Below, piece by piece: positions 1-25,639 of a stretch of 64,000 bases of DNA (positions are counted from its first letter, which is position 1; every line of letters begins with the position of its first letter). The notes under the pieces were generated by a model that made no database searches, had not been told where the DNA came from, and saw nothing but the letters and a program-made list of their open reading frames with translations. Both the position numbers and the translations under genes were made by a program. The DNA lies in assembly GCF_041146395.1 (NCBI RefSeq), contig NC_090984.1, positions 84,827,114 to 84,891,113 on the forward strand, given 5' to 3'. This DNA comes from Eulemur rufifrons (lineage: Eukaryota > Chordata > Mammalia > Primates > Lemuridae).

Positions 1-1391
1 ATATGAATGGAAAATATGCCAACATAAAAAAAATGCCTTTGCTAGTTTTGAAATGACTAAGATACTCTTAATATAAGAATTCACTCATCAAATTTGGTTA
101 GTCTTTAAAGTCTCTAGACCTATTATCAAATTAATGTTAAGTAGTTACTTATATGTTTTTAAAAGTATGCCAAATATTAGAATCCTTGCTTTATGCCAAG
201 GATGCCATCATCTAATGAGACTGTTTAAATTAACTACTCAGGTGTTCAGTTTAGAAATATCTTCTGGTATTTAGGATGCAAGATGTGATTTCTACTGATG
301 TGTTAATGTTATTAACTATGGCGAATGTTTTAAGATAAACAATTTTTTTCCTATGGCACAAAACTAATCACAAGTATAACCAAAATTTTAACTCTCAACT
401 GCCATATATTCACTAATGCAAGCAGATAGTTGGAATTTTAAGGTATGAAGTTGCTTTTATTACAAATTTCAGATATACACATTAGAAAATTGTTTTACTT
501 GGACTCTTTAAAAAAGTATTAATTTCACCAAATCTGGAATACTGGCAGTGTAAAAGTCTTAAACTAACTTTAAAGCTAACAAATCAAAGGCACAGTATTA
601 ACACATTTAAAATAATTAGTGTTCACAGAACAGTGGGAGGTGCTTTATAAATAAAGTGTTATTAACCTAGATTCAAAACTATCTAGAAATGACATAACCA
701 GGAATGAAGCCCTTGATTACTACCACCCACCAATTTCTAAGACTTAAGATGCTATTTTCCATAAGAAGAAAACCTAACAGTCACAATTCTGCCATAAAAT
801 CTAACTCCCAGACATTAAGAATGAGGGATTGATGAACACAGTTTCTAGACTTGATTAAAAACCAAAGAAGATACAGAATTGATGAAAAATGTACTTGTAG
901 TGCAAGTTACACTACAGTAAATTATTCATGGCTCAATACTGGGTCACTCAAGTCTTTGACCCCAAATTAATTTCAATGATTTGACAAGTGATAATATGCT
1001 ATTTTCATACATAAACTGCTAATATCCAGTATTTGACAAAAGGAGGCAGCTGTTGTCTCTCACAATCTAATATCCACTTTCCAACGGTGTCTGTAAAGAG
1101 TAACAAATTCTGAACCATAAGTTATAGAAATTAGTCACAAGAGTGCAAAAAGTCCCTGGAGAAAAGTAGTCCACATAACAATTACAAATATAAGGAAACA
1201 CTTTACAAAGTTTCATTACTATGAAGATGATTTCCTCTTTGTTCAAACTTTGCACAAATGAACAATTTTTCTTTACTGCAGGAAACAAACTTGTAAGTAA
1301 CAGTGCATTTTTAGGCATAAATAAGTATTTATGTCTGGTTCCAGTATGGTCAGGTTAATACATAAATACTTCAGAAACACAGAAGTTCACA
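1..1391 (-). other. GMFB: GMFB 3' UTR (partial, runs off the window)
   Basis: Sequence directly after the GMFB stop codon. It is AT-rich, has no coding potential, and contains no Alu or L1 that I recognise, which fits a constrained 3' UTR. GMFB messages are known to have a UTR of several kilobases, so the real end is probably outside the window. One AATAAA on the gene strand (plus 456-461) could give a shorter transcript. Minus ORFs in this stretch are chance. Confidence 0.75.
456..461 (-). terminator. Candidate AATAAA poly(A) signal in GMFB 3' UTR
   Basis: The only perfect AATAAA on the gene strand that I found between the stop codon and the left edge, about 930 nt after the stop. Use is not shown. 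Confidence 0.3.
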
Positions 1392-15355
<13,964 letters not shown>

Positions 15356-15487
15356 TTTCCTTCCGGCCGTCAGCAGCCCGTCGCCTTCACTCGGGGCCCT
15401 TTAAGAATGGCACTGCAGCCGCCTCCCTTCCTGCCCCGGCGCTTGGCAGAGTCGCCCCCACCTATCAACGCGGCCTCAGCGGGCCGG

Positions 15488-15495
15488 CACGTGAC
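15488..15495 (-). promoter_or_regulatory. E-box CACGTGAC (USF / MiT-TFE type)
   Basis: On the gene strand this reads GTCACGTG, the core shared by USF and MiT/TFE (TFEB, CLEAR) sites. It contains a CpG and sits in the expected promoter interval. Binding is inferred from the motif only. Confidence 0.45.
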
Positions 15496-15659
15496 AGCGG
15501 ACGGCAGGCGGCGCGGCTCAAAATTAGCCGAAACGCGAGTGCCTGCTTCTTCCTGTGTCCTCTACAGAAGGATGCTCTGCCTGGTTGCAAATGAGTTACA
15601 GAGCCAAGCTGCATCCTTAAAACTCATGCCAGCTCTTGGTACCTTTTAACTTTCTTCAG

Positions 15660-16940
15660 ACTCTGAGAGCAAGTTCATGTGACAACAATAAGTCAATGAT
15701 TTCAATAGTAAATGTGTATGCTGACCTCAGCCTACCTTCCAAATTTGATCTCCCTCAAATCTAGGCACACCTCCCTTCCTCTCACCCTTTCCAAAACCCG
15801 ATCTCTGACACCTGCTACCTTCAAGGACTTGGTTAATACATCTCATTTCTCAATAGTATTTATTTATTGCAGTATGGTTGAATGATGGCTTATGTTTAAA
15901 TGGGCACTCTCACGGGCCAATACCTAGTTGAACATCAAGAAGTCTCTGTAGGGATGGAGACTTAATGGAACAAGTCTACTTTTGAATGCAGCAAGGAAAG
16001 TGGTTTGGAAAAAGTAAAGTTTGGACTCTAGAATTCACACAGGTGCCTTCAATAAAAGAAGCTGCCTGTGGGACAGGATCTCATTTCATTTACAGCTCAT
16101 CCCTAATTGCTAACATGGTTCCTGGTCCATTATAGATGTTCAATTACTATCTGCTGAAGGAGTGAAAGAAGCAAAGAAAAACAAAATTCCAGAACATGTT
16201 CCCACTGCCATCCTTCTTGATTAGTATTAGACAACTATTAGAAGTTTTAGTTTATATTTATTGTTTACATTTAATCAATTGTTAGCATGTTAATAAAGAA
16301 CATTTAATGAGGGTTCAAAATATATAACCACATCTAATACAATGTCTGCATTTTCTTATAAGTTAGAAAAATAAACTATTACCTATAAGAAATTCCACAA
16401 ATCAACTATATTCTCATAATGATCTGTCCCCCAAATACTCATTACTATGAAAAGAGAACTAATTTGTTTGACACATGGGACCATGAAAGAAAAAGTGGGA
16501 GGGAAAATAACTGCTGCTGGTCCATAAGCAATCGTATTTGACTTCAGCATAGGTTCGCTCTCCTCCCCACTCCCCATTGTTTCCCATCTCTTCTCCCCAT
16601 CTACAGGAGGAATTAGAGGAAAAGGTAAAAAAAAAAAAAAAAAATGAACATTTAGCTACACATCACATCTGATAAATAGTAAATCCATTGTTTTCCCCAG
16701 AAGGAAATCAAAATATTTCATCCCAAAATATACTTCGTTGACATATTTTGAGATGATTGCTTAGAGGGCCTGTAAACAGAAATAGCCCAGCAAAACTGAC
16801 TTTTGTTGGGGAGATTTGCATCTGTAAAGAAAATCTGCATTGATGCAGCCAGGCTTTCTGTGAGGCCTTGCCTAGGCCAGATCTAGGAAATATTAATGGA
16901 AAGTCTGACACCTTTAAAAGTCTGAAAGAAAATTCACCAT
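15660..16940. other. Intergenic, nothing definite
   Basis: Sequence upstream of GMFB. Only an A run (16627-16644) stands out. The words around 16110-16160 could be an L2/MIR scrap. The open frames are short and without recognisable motifs. Confidence 0.4.
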
Positions 16941-16948
16941 CTATTCTC

Positions 16949-17269
16949 TGTGGGGGCTGCTACCTGTGAGGTTTCATCTAACTGACAAGAACACCTGTGC
17001 CATCTAGGCCTCCAGGCCTCCTCTTCTCCCTGTCCTGTAACCTGTTTTGCCACCATCACCTGTTTTGCCCCCATTCTTTCTGTAACCTCAGATGGTGTAT
17101 AAGTTTCTGAACGCCATTGGAGTGGGAGGGGGGTGTTATCACTCTGTGGTTTCCCCTTATGGGCACGTTAACAAATTTGTATGCCTTTTCTCCAGTAATC
17201 TGCCTTTTGTCAGTTTATTTTTCAGCAAACCTTGGAGGGCAAAGGGGAAGTTTTCCCTTGGTCCCTACA
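16949..17269 (+). mobile_element. Endogenous retrovirus LTR (solo or fragment, class I-like)
   Basis: Ends in a U5-like stretch ('ttttgtcagtttatttttca' then a pyrimidine-rich run to ...CCCTACA). It has a TATA-like GTATAAG before and a possible TG start at 16949. The 3' end resembles that of the LTR at 19688-20298 in layout. No exact duplication was found at its ends, so the left boundary is uncertain. Confidence 0.5.
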
Positions 17270-17339
17270 CTCCTTTCTTTCTCTTCTTTTAATGTTTTCC
17301 ATATAGTATAAACAATGAAATACCTGGTCTCTTATAGAC

Positions 17340-18330
17340 CCAAGAGAGGTTAGGGAGAGTGGTATACTGACAACAAAGCAAACTGATGAAAATGTAATTT
17401 TTTTTATTATATAGGAGGTATAAAATGAATATAGATTATTTGAACTCAGTCTATACAATATATTTAATTAATCAGAAAAAAATTATATCTATTTAAAATG
17501 AGGTTTGGGAATGTCATTCTGGTGTGGATTATTCTGGAGGGAGGAGGAAGAGAGTTCCAGAATGTTTACCAGCACTTTTCTGTCATGGAAATAGCCGTAG
17601 CTCGCCTCTATAACAAACTCAAAAATTCATCGGTACTAAGCTGTGTTGAAGTCACTGAAATGTGTTTTATCTCAGGAGAGGATTTGACGTAAGACAAGAT
17701 CAGGGCAGAAAGGAAAGGAATATTTTAATTAAAAACCTGGGGAAGATCAGAATTAGATTAATCCTTTCTGGTTTGAACTTCCCTAAGTCCTCAATTCTCT
17801 GAATTAGCAGCCTTGCTAAGTGTGTTTATATGGTCAACCTAAAATAATCGAAAGGCTCAGGATCCAGTTAGAGTTTATGCGAGCACAGAGTGTGAGGCAG
17901 CAATTGGGGACACACAGACACGGAAGCACGGTGATCAATGCTCCCAATATAGGGGAAAATGAAGATCATTTATATGGGCAAAAACAGAGGGACTGAACAG
18001 AATTACAACATTTTCCATACAAAGGCTAAAATACAGATAAAAGATCTGGTTGGCTACTATTGATTACACTCTAAGAAGGTTGCTTAACAATCTACTATAC
18101 AGAGGTAAAAATCACAAGGGTCTCTATTTCCAGTGTCATTTAGTCTAGCTTTGAATGAATACTAGGGAGTCTGGTTAATGTATAATATCTCAGCACAAAG
18201 GTCAGGAACAATCATATATCAGAAGAAAGAAACAGCCCTGTTACCTGACTCAGTTTCCAGGGCTTAACTCTTCACCTTGGCATGAGAAATTTGGAAGGTC
18301 CTGAAATTTTCTTTTCTTTTCACAGTATTC
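17340..18330. other. Intergenic, unassigned, possibly old LTR material
   Basis: Contains LTR-like wording around 17.85-18.3 kb (a purine-rich stretch, then 'ggcttaactcttcacc') but no boundaries that I can defend. No gene. Confidence 0.3.
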
Positions 18331-18339
18331 TTTACATAT

Positions 18340-18858
18340 TGTCACCCATTCATTAGTTCAACCAATAGTTATTGAGGGCCTAGTATGTATCAGCTCCCTC
18401 CTGGGTGCAAAGGTCCAAAACAGATGAAAATCCCTATTCTCTAGAAGTGACATTCTAATGGGAATGACGAGGTGACAGACAGTAGCACAGTAAATTGGTA
18501 AGCAATATTGTATGTTAGAACATGATTAGTGCTAGAAGAGAAAAATTAGGAAAGGGAGATTGGGAGTGCAAAGGAGGAGGGACTTGCAATTTTCAATAAC
18601 ATAGTTGCAGTCCTCAATAGGAAGATCATGTCTAAGCAAAGATTTGAAGCTGTGGGGATTAGACATGTGGATATCTAGAGGAACATCCCATGCAGAAGGA
18701 ACTGCACTGCAAAGGCTGTGAGGCAGAAGCATGCATGTTGTTTTAGGGGCAAGAAGGCAATGACTGCAGTGAAATGAGCTGGAGATGAGTTCATAGGGGG
18801 ATTGGAAGGCTGGATCTTGTAGGGTCTCGTTAAGTGATCTTAAGGACTTTGTCCACCC
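18340..18858 (-). repeat. L2 LINE, antisense, left part
   Basis: 'aaccaatagttattgagggc' through 'ggatcttgtagggtctc' and 'ggactttg' follow the antisense L2 3' half. It is cut off by an LTR at 18862. Its continuation appears at 22066-22200. Confidence 0.65.
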
Positions 18859-18861
18859 TAG

Positions 18862-19500
18862 TGTAAACTAAAAATAAGATCCTAAGCCCCCTCCACCCAC
18901 TGAATGGACCCCCTCTTGGCCAAGGGGACCCCAGAAAAACCTTAAAACTGAGCTCATGGTCATGAAGAAAAGGGAGATCGGACATGCTTCCTTATAACCA
19001 CTTCCCTTTTGGAGTTTAGACTAATTGCAAGCTGACCTAAGGTCAAGCAAGACCAAGGTTAAGTTATGCCTGCAGGCCATCAATTTGCTTAACAGATCAC
19101 TTTGAGTATATTGTGGCCTGCTCTCTGATTAGCAGATCCCCTTAACTCAAGCATTCCTTTCTACTGACTCAGAGTCTTTAGACAATTTTATTTCTTTAAC
19201 CAATTACAAATCAAAGAATTTCTGAATCCACCTATAATCTGTAAGCCTCCGGCTTCAAGATGTCCCACCTTTTTGGGCCAAACCAATGTATACCTTCCAT
19301 GTATTGATTTATGATTTTACCTATAATTTCTGTCTCCCTAAAATGTATAAAACCAAACTGTAATCTGACCTACTCCAGACAACTTACTCAAGGGTTCTTG
19401 GATTTGTGGATCCCTCAGCCATGGTCACTCATACTGGCTCAGGAAATAAACCTCATTAAATTATTTTACAGTGTTTGGGGTCCCACCCTGCCCCGTTAAC
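18862..19500 (+). mobile_element. Endogenous retrovirus LTR (class I-like)
   Basis: Starts TGTAAACTAAAAATAAGATC. It has the LTR promoter features ATGTATAAAACC (TATA box near 19343) and AATAAA (near 19443) in the right order and spacing. No gag, pol or env sequence is attached. The 3' limit is approximate. The family name is not certain. Confidence 0.65.
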
Positions 19501-19687
19501 CCTTGGCTTATGGGGATGGCCAAATGCACCCCACCTGACACTGGACAAGTGAGATGAGTTTATTAGTCATATATACTCCAGTCCAGGGAAAGAGGACACA
19601 GCATGCCATGAGGGTGCTGTAGTTGGAAACAGAGTAATCAACTAGAGGCTGTGGGAGGCAGGCTTCATATCAAGAGGGTGGGTGCTC

Positions 19688-20298
19688 TGAAGAAGTTCAA
19701 GAAAGCCACCCCAAAATATGACGCTTTGGTACACTGATTACTTTGAACTGAGGGCACATGGGGAACAGTGGATGTAAGAGGGGGCTTTCTCTGAGACACC
19801 CTCCCCACCCCGCCATCTGCCCAAAGAGAGGTCCTCCAAAAGCAACTTGATTGTCATGAATCTGCTCCCTGGGAATCTTATCAATCATGGGAAGATTAAC
19901 TCAAGTCACAGGAGAGGAAACTAGAAGTTGACCCACCCCCAAGAGACTATCATCTATTCTTCTGAGGGCTGCTCCAAGACAACCTTTGTTACTTGAGAGT
20001 CTTTTTACCTGCATAACAAGACAGCACTTATTCACCATACATTTTCTCCCATCACCCTCCCTTAAGTTGTGTTGCCACCACCCCCTAGAAACCCCTAGCC
20101 CCATCCCTTTCTGTAGCTGAGCATGCTATATAAGCTTCAGTCATCAGACTCTTTGAGTCTCATTTTGTGGGACTCCGGTGCATACACACATAATTAAATA
20201 TGGTTTTTCTTCTGTTAGTCTGTCTTATGTCAATTTAATTTGTAGCTCAGCCAAAGAACCTAGAAAGGTGGAGGGAATTCATCTTTCCCTCCCCTACA
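19688..20298 (+). mobile_element. Complete solo LTR, class I ERV type
   Basis: 611 bp, beginning TGAAGAAG and ending CCCTACA, flanked by the direct repeat GCTC (19684-19687 and 20299-20302). TG...CA ends with a 4-bp duplication are the mark of class I (gamma-like) retroviral integration followed by LTR-LTR recombination. A TATA box (CTATATAAGC, near 20127) and TTAAATA-type U5 text are visible. It contains no viral coding sequence. Confidence 0.85.
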
Positions 20299-20302
20299 GC
20301 TC

Positions 20303-20810
20303 CCTGGTTCCTGTGAGAGGCTGTGATTGGCTAGTTCGAAGAATTCCATGGGCTGGCAGGGAACCTGCTACTCAGGGATAAGTGGGCACTGTGCCTGGTC
20401 CCCATGATAAAGAGGGTTGTTTGGTTAGGGGACCTTATCCATGGTAGCAGAGTGGGGAAAGGAACTGCGGTCAGGCCATTCCCAATTTCACCAGATGTCA
20501 AGGCAGCACATAATTAGACCTTAATTTTAGGCCTTGCCCCACAGGAAGTCAAAACTTGAAGAATGACTAGAATGTTGCCAGTGAGTTTTCTAGTTCTTTC
20601 TTTCCTCCTGCACTGCTTTACTCTGACCTGAGAGCAGGCTAAATCAGAGAAGCAGGGAGGGGAGGGAAAACCTCAAGAGAAACCTCTCATTATAAACAGG
20701 AGGTTGGGAAAAGAGTCCCTGGGAACAAGAGTTGTAGGAGGAATGCATGCCCCCTTTGTTTCCTCTTTGTTCTTTTCCTGCCCTGAGAGTAACACAGACC
20801 AGTTGGTTCT
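20303..20810. other. ERV-associated or unassigned intergenic sequence
   Basis: Flank into which the solo LTR inserted; together with 19500-19683 it looks like part of an older LTR or ERV element, but I cannot place it in a family. Confidence 0.3.
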
Positions 20811-20818
20811 GATCTCGT

Positions 20819-20889
20819 TTCTACAGCAGGAGACAAACCCGGGCTGCCTGGGTGAAAACCAGGAATCCTAACTGCTAGACCACAGCAGG
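20819..20889 (-). pseudogene. tRNA-Glu(TTC)-like sequence, probably a pseudogene
   Basis: On the minus strand, TGGTCTAGCAGTTAGGAT (D arm, A box) is followed by CCTGG-TTTTCAC-CCAGG, a perfect 5-bp anticodon stem with anticodon TTC, then CCGGG-TTTGTCT-CCTGC. This follows tRNA-Glu across the middle. The B box is altered (GGTTTGTCTCC against GGTTCGANTCC), the T stem has two mismatches, and the acceptor strands do not pair, so a functional tRNA is unlikely. Confidence 0.8.
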
Positions 20890-21940
20890 TCCACAATCCA
20901 TCCTTCCTTCTTGGTGTGCTCTTGTTGAAGAATGACAGACACACTGATGGCAAAGCAAGCCAGAAGCAGAGTTTCTTGAGCAAAAAGCAAGATACATTTG
21001 CTACAGACAGCAAACGGGCAGTGTTGCTACAGAAAAGCCCTGACTCTCAACTAAAGTTTTCATTTTACGTTGTCTGGGTTGGACTCTCCCAAGCAGGTGT
21101 GGCTTACGCGTCACCTTGATGGACAGCTGTTCGTTATACAACCTGAGTCTTACTGCAGATGCAGATTTCCCATGAGCCTCTCTGAAAGCGGGGGTGGAGG
21201 GGTGTGTGCAAAAGTGCAATGCAGATTTAGGCTAATGACACGCTAATTGGCCCAAGGTTATTTTTGGTCATCTTCCAGACCTTACTACACCTGGGCTGCT
21301 TGGCTTTTTAGGAATTTCTTCTTCCAGGAAGGCCGCTTTTGCAGTTAGCATACTGAGTTCTATTAATAATTGATAGTGCCTTTCTCCCTCCTGCTGTGGT
21401 TATCTGAAGCGGGACACTTGTCTCCCATCCCTGGCAGAGGAGGCCCCTTCACCTCTACCTAACAGTGCTGGCACTGTTGCAGCAGGGCAAGGGCACAGGC
21501 CTCTAATGCCCTAAGAGAAAATCCACCTTGCTGCATAGGGGAATGTGGGAAGGGGGTCCCTGCTGTGTGAAGATGGAAGGAGGTGTCTCTGTTATTTTTT
21601 TCTCTCTTTCTCTTAAGGCTTCACCCAAAGAACAGGCTCAGTCATGCAGAACTGCGCAGCAGTATAGGGGGCTAAACCTCTGGGAGAACCCCAGCTTTCA
21701 GACCAGAGGGACAGAACCAAGGGGTGTCTGAGAGAGTGTAGGGGAAATTTTGAAGAGAAGAGATGTGAACTGATGCTGGGCATATATCTAGCTCCACGTG
21801 TGCAGAACACACCTAAAAAAGCATGGCAGAGACCTGGAGGACACAACTACTATATAAATTGCAGCCAAGTCCCAAACTAACCCAGAGGGACTCCTGTGAG
21901 AGGCCGACCCAAATGGCAGAGTAGAGAGTTTGAAAATTGA
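20890..21940. other. Intergenic, LTR-like wording, unassigned
   Basis: 'gcagagtttcttgagcaaaa' and the following text resemble retroviral LTR sequence, but I find no ends. The open frames are short and unremarkable. Confidence 0.3.
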
Positions 21941-21944
21941 GCTG

Positions 21945-22065
21945 CCTTTCTGTACCTTGATTGTGATGATGGTTACATGACCTCTATAAATCTGTTAAAA
22001 CTCACAAACATGGTGAGCTTTATGTAAATGAAAAATTAAATATTAAACAAGTGTGGAAAAAAAGT
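21945..22065 (+). repeat. Old L1M 3'-end fragment
   Basis: 'accttgattgtgatgatggt', 'gttaaaactcacaaac' and the A-rich end follow L1M 3' UTR style. Confidence 0.45.
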
Positions 22066-22200
22066 ATAGACTGTTGGGGGCAGAGGCAGACTCAAGGACA
22101 CCATTCAGGAGGCTATTGTAGTCATCTGGGGAAGACATGGCCTGGACCAAGGCAGAAACAGTGATTTGGTGAGAAGTGCCCAGGACCAGTAGAATTTTTT
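22066..22200 (-). repeat. L2 LINE, antisense, right part
   Basis: 'tcaggaggctattgtagtca', 'ggcctggaccaaggcaga' and 'gtgagaagtg' continue the antisense L2 at 18340-18858 after a consensus gap of roughly a hundred bases. Confidence 0.6.
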
Positions 22201-22204
22201 GTAT

Positions 22205-22421
22205 CAGAGTTTCTTAACCTCAGCAATATTGATGTTTGGGGCCAGATAATTCTTTGTTTTGGGCAAGTTGTGCTGTGTATTGTAGGATGTTTAGCAGAAT
22301 TCCTGGGCTCTACACACTAGAGGCCAGTAGCACCTCCCTAGTTGTGATAAGCAAAAATGTCTCCAGACCTCGCCAAATGTTGAGATGTGGAGCAAAGAAT
22401 ACCCCTAGTTGAAAACCACTG
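22205..22421 (-). mobile_element. MER20 DNA transposon (hAT-Charlie)
   Basis: Begins CAGAGTTTCTTAACCTCAG and ends GAAAACCACTG, the degenerate terminal repeats of MER20. The interior 'ccagataattctttgttttg' and 'aatgtctccagacctcgcca' also match. About 217 bp, close to the usual 219. Confidence 0.85.
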
Positions 22422-22429
22422 TTCTAGAT

Positions 22430-24165
22430 GAATGTTCTAAGCTTTGGGCCACAGATTAATAATCAGCATCAGCTCAGTTGGAGCAGGCCTCAGGTAGCCA
22501 ACCTCTGATTACTTAGTATGTATAGAAGACAGAAGCCAACATCTAAGATCATCAAGGATTTTTGCTAGAGGGACTTGGAAGTTCAATGGGCTATAAACGG
22601 TTAACCTGTTAGGTTCTGCCAAAGTACAAGATTTTTCACAATTCCTCTCATCTATGGCCTCATACCCAAATTGCACATTTAGTTCCATTGTACAGTGATT
22701 GTCTCAAAATTTAAACTCAAAGTTATGACAGCTATTATATTCTTACCTATTGATATTTCCAAAATTGAGATAAATTTGTTCTTCTAGGAGAGAATGTGTG
22801 ATATAGAAAGCCTATAGAAATGAAAAGGATTGTCAGTTCCAAGAAAAACATATAATAGAGATGATAACTTTTAAAAATGTACTAATATTTTTGCATTTCT
22901 GTTATGAGACCTTCTCATTCATCTGCTAGAAGCATCTATCAGCCTTAAAGGATAAATAGAATTGTGATGTCAGGAATGCACAAAAGAAAAAAAAAAAAAA
23001 AAAGGAAAGCAGCTTTTGACTTCTAAAATAAGGTTTTTGAATCCCAAGAAACATAGTCATCTTGAAACAGCTAGACACTACCAAGAGAAAAAGGTTTTAT
23101 AAATTTTGAAAGCTCTGTTAACATTTCAAAATCTAGACCTTGGCAACAGTAAAAAGTGACATTTAATGTATGCCATATGGTAGGGAAGCTGAGGCTATGA
23201 CGTAAGGAGAGTACCTGCCGAGCGGGAAGGAAGGAAAGTCTTCTGCTTCTGATTGGGTGTGGCATGGGGAGGAGAAGGCTGGGGTAAGCAGAGCAGTTGT
23301 GCCTGCCTGTTCTGGCCTCCCCCTCCAGGCTGGAATTGGGTGGGTGGGGGGAGGTAGGAGGGAGGGTTGTAGTGGAAGCATCCAAATAGATGCAGTATTG
23401 GAGAACCTGAAAAGACTGGAGTGGGTAGTCCACTTTTCCTCTAAGAAGGGAGGAGAGGCCTTGTATTCGGCTCTGCACCACCTTCCTCATGGTGCTGGTG
23501 CAATGGCGTTCAGAGGCAGAGGTGGCCTAATTTGGTATCCTGAGATAACTTCTGGTTTTCAGTAGCCTGCATGTGACATGTGGGAGAATCTACATATTTA
23601 TACATTCCCCCTGTAAATAAAATTGGAGATGGTGAACAGTCTGGTGAACCAGCAGAGCAAAGGGGCCATAGCTTATGAGGATTTCACAACCTGAAGTAAA
23701 TGGCTGGATCTCAGTGAGGACAGGCCTGGTACCACGAAAGGCCAGACCTACTTTACCTTAGTGAGGACATCCAGGTGTCATGCAGAGCTGAGGTCTCATT
23801 TTCCCGCCCCTTGTCATGAGATCACATGAACACCTTGTGCAATCAGATACTATCTTAGGGAGAAGCAAGAGAAGAGGGAGGAGAGAGAGGAGAGACTAAT
23901 AATTTTTCTGAAAGAAATCAGCTTCCTAAAAAGGACAATTAAACTTAAAGAGACTAAGATGTCTTTTATTGATAAATTTAACCTCCATTGCCTTCTCTTT
24001 TTTCCCCCTTCTACTGCTCAGTGGGGTGAGGGTGGGGTTTGAAGAGCAAAACTAAATCAGTTACAGATAATAAAGAAGAGCCATTCTTCCTGTTCATCTG
24101 AGAAGTTTTTTTTTAACCCTTATATAGATATTTTGTGCTGCCAAGTAATCTTATGGAGAAGAACT
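22430..24165. other. Intergenic, nothing definite
   Basis: AT-moderate sequence with an A run at about 22987-23001 and GC/GA-rich text around 23.2-23.4 kb. The 139- and 102-codon frames at 23.07-23.57 kb have no recognisable domain and overlap on opposite strands. Confidence 0.4.
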
Positions 24166-24169
24166 TTTT

Positions 24170-24520
24170 TCATTCATTTATTCATTTCGCAATGTGACTA
24201 TCAGACATATGCTAGGTACTGGTAGCACAAACACAATTAGGTGCCATTCTGTGCTCAGGGAGCTGGGTACCTAGTAGGCTAAATAGACTAGTGAGCAGAT
24301 GCTTACACCAGAAGCAGGAGGGCTCCCATGTAGATCCATACTGGGAGCTATGGGAGAAGCATCTCCCCAGGGGTTAGGAAGTGTCCAGGAAGGCTTCCTA
24401 GAGAAGGGAGCTTCAGAGCTGAGTCCTCATGGATAACTAGAAGTCAGCCAGGAGAAGGAGCAGGAGAAAAGAAGGGCTTTTCAGGTAAGGGAAGAGCATA
24501 TGCATGGCCAATTCTGGGCT
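24170..24520 (-). repeat. L2 LINE fragment, antisense
   Basis: 'ttcattcatttattcatttc', 'gctcagggagctgggtacct', 'cttcctagagaagggag' follow the antisense L2 end, the same piece as at 12.7, 18.3, 54.9 and 60.5 kb. Confidence 0.6.
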
Positions 24521-25129
24521 CTAAAAATAACTTATTTCACTGATTTTAAGATTTGTTCCCCCAATGCACCCACACATTTTTAATTTCTCTGAAATCAGGA
24601 TGCACCCCAAAATCCACGGCATCTTTCAATTTTTATTCTTGGTGATAGATAAAAGTGCAGCTTAAAGTACCCTAATATGAATGAAGTTTAAGTTTTGGGG
24701 CCGCTCATCTGCATGGGCTCCTTCCAAGGCCTTATACTTAACTCTGTATTTGTAGTTTTATGTTTACCTTCTTAGAACACATTTCCCAAATGGTATGAGC
24801 TTCAGGCCTTACAAACTTGCATCCATCTCTAGTGTGTTTTAGAAGATTGGTCATTTGGTGGGGCTGAGATCAGTGTTTGTAGGCAGTGAGGGAGAGGAGT
24901 TGAAGAAGGGGAACAAGGATGAATGGTGAGAGACTGGAGATTTGGAATCCAAATTCAGTGAAAGACAGTACATCTATTTTTGGTAGAAGCAGCCAGAAGC
25001 TTCAAATCCTGCGTCTCTGCTGTTCCCATGTCCACTCTATTATTGAGTTCTGTCATACTTCTATGACAGAGACTCCTAGTTCTCTTTTAAACTCTTTTTC
25101 CTCCTTCTGTAAGTAATAGAACCCTCTAT

Positions 25130-25545
25130 TTTAGCCAAAGCATGACTACTTTGAACAAAGACTGTATTTTCCAGTCTCCCTTGCAGTTAAGTGTGAACAC
25201 AAGGCTGAATTTTGTATATGTGGTGTCTCCTTAAGTGGAAGTAGTGTCTGTTTTTCCCTCCCTTTCCTCCTTCCTGCTAGCAGGAATGCGAACATGATGA
25301 CTGGAGCTGGAGCAGCCATCTTGGACCCATGAGGTGACCTTAGGAATGGGGGCTACACATTTCTTTTAATGGAACAAAACAGAAGGAGTCTGCATCTTTT
25401 GCACTTGGAGTACTATATTGGCCCTGCACTGCCTACCTCTAGACTTTCACTCAAGAGAGAAATAAACTTTTATCTCTATTAAGATACCATTGTTGTTGGT
25501 TTTCTGTCACTCACAGATAAAACTATTTCTAACTAATAATTCACT
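25130..25545 (+). repeat. Ancient interspersed repeat, unnamed
   Basis: 'gctggagcagccatcttgga', 'ccctgcactgcctacctcta', 'gagagaaataaacttttatc' form a mammalian repeat 3' end that I recognise by pattern but cannot name safely. A weaker relative may lie at 27340-27560. Confidence 0.45.
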
Positions 25546-25639
25546 TCACTGCAAATCCTCATCACTTTCTTAATCAGAGTTAGTAATATTTCTTACCTGG
25601 TTTTTTGAAAGAATCTGTTATCATAGAAATCGATATCCC

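Noticed and set aside
16946..17272. Target duplication CTC around the LTR at 16949-17269
   Set aside because: Three bases only, and the 4-bp versions do not match; could be chance.
20819..20836. Retroviral primer-binding site for tRNA-Glu
   Set aside because: Similarity covers the middle of the tRNA, is weakest at its 3' end, and is far longer than 18 nt.
23071..23565. Overlapping 139- and 102-codon frames on opposite strands
   Set aside because: No homology or motif recognised, no splice or promoter context.
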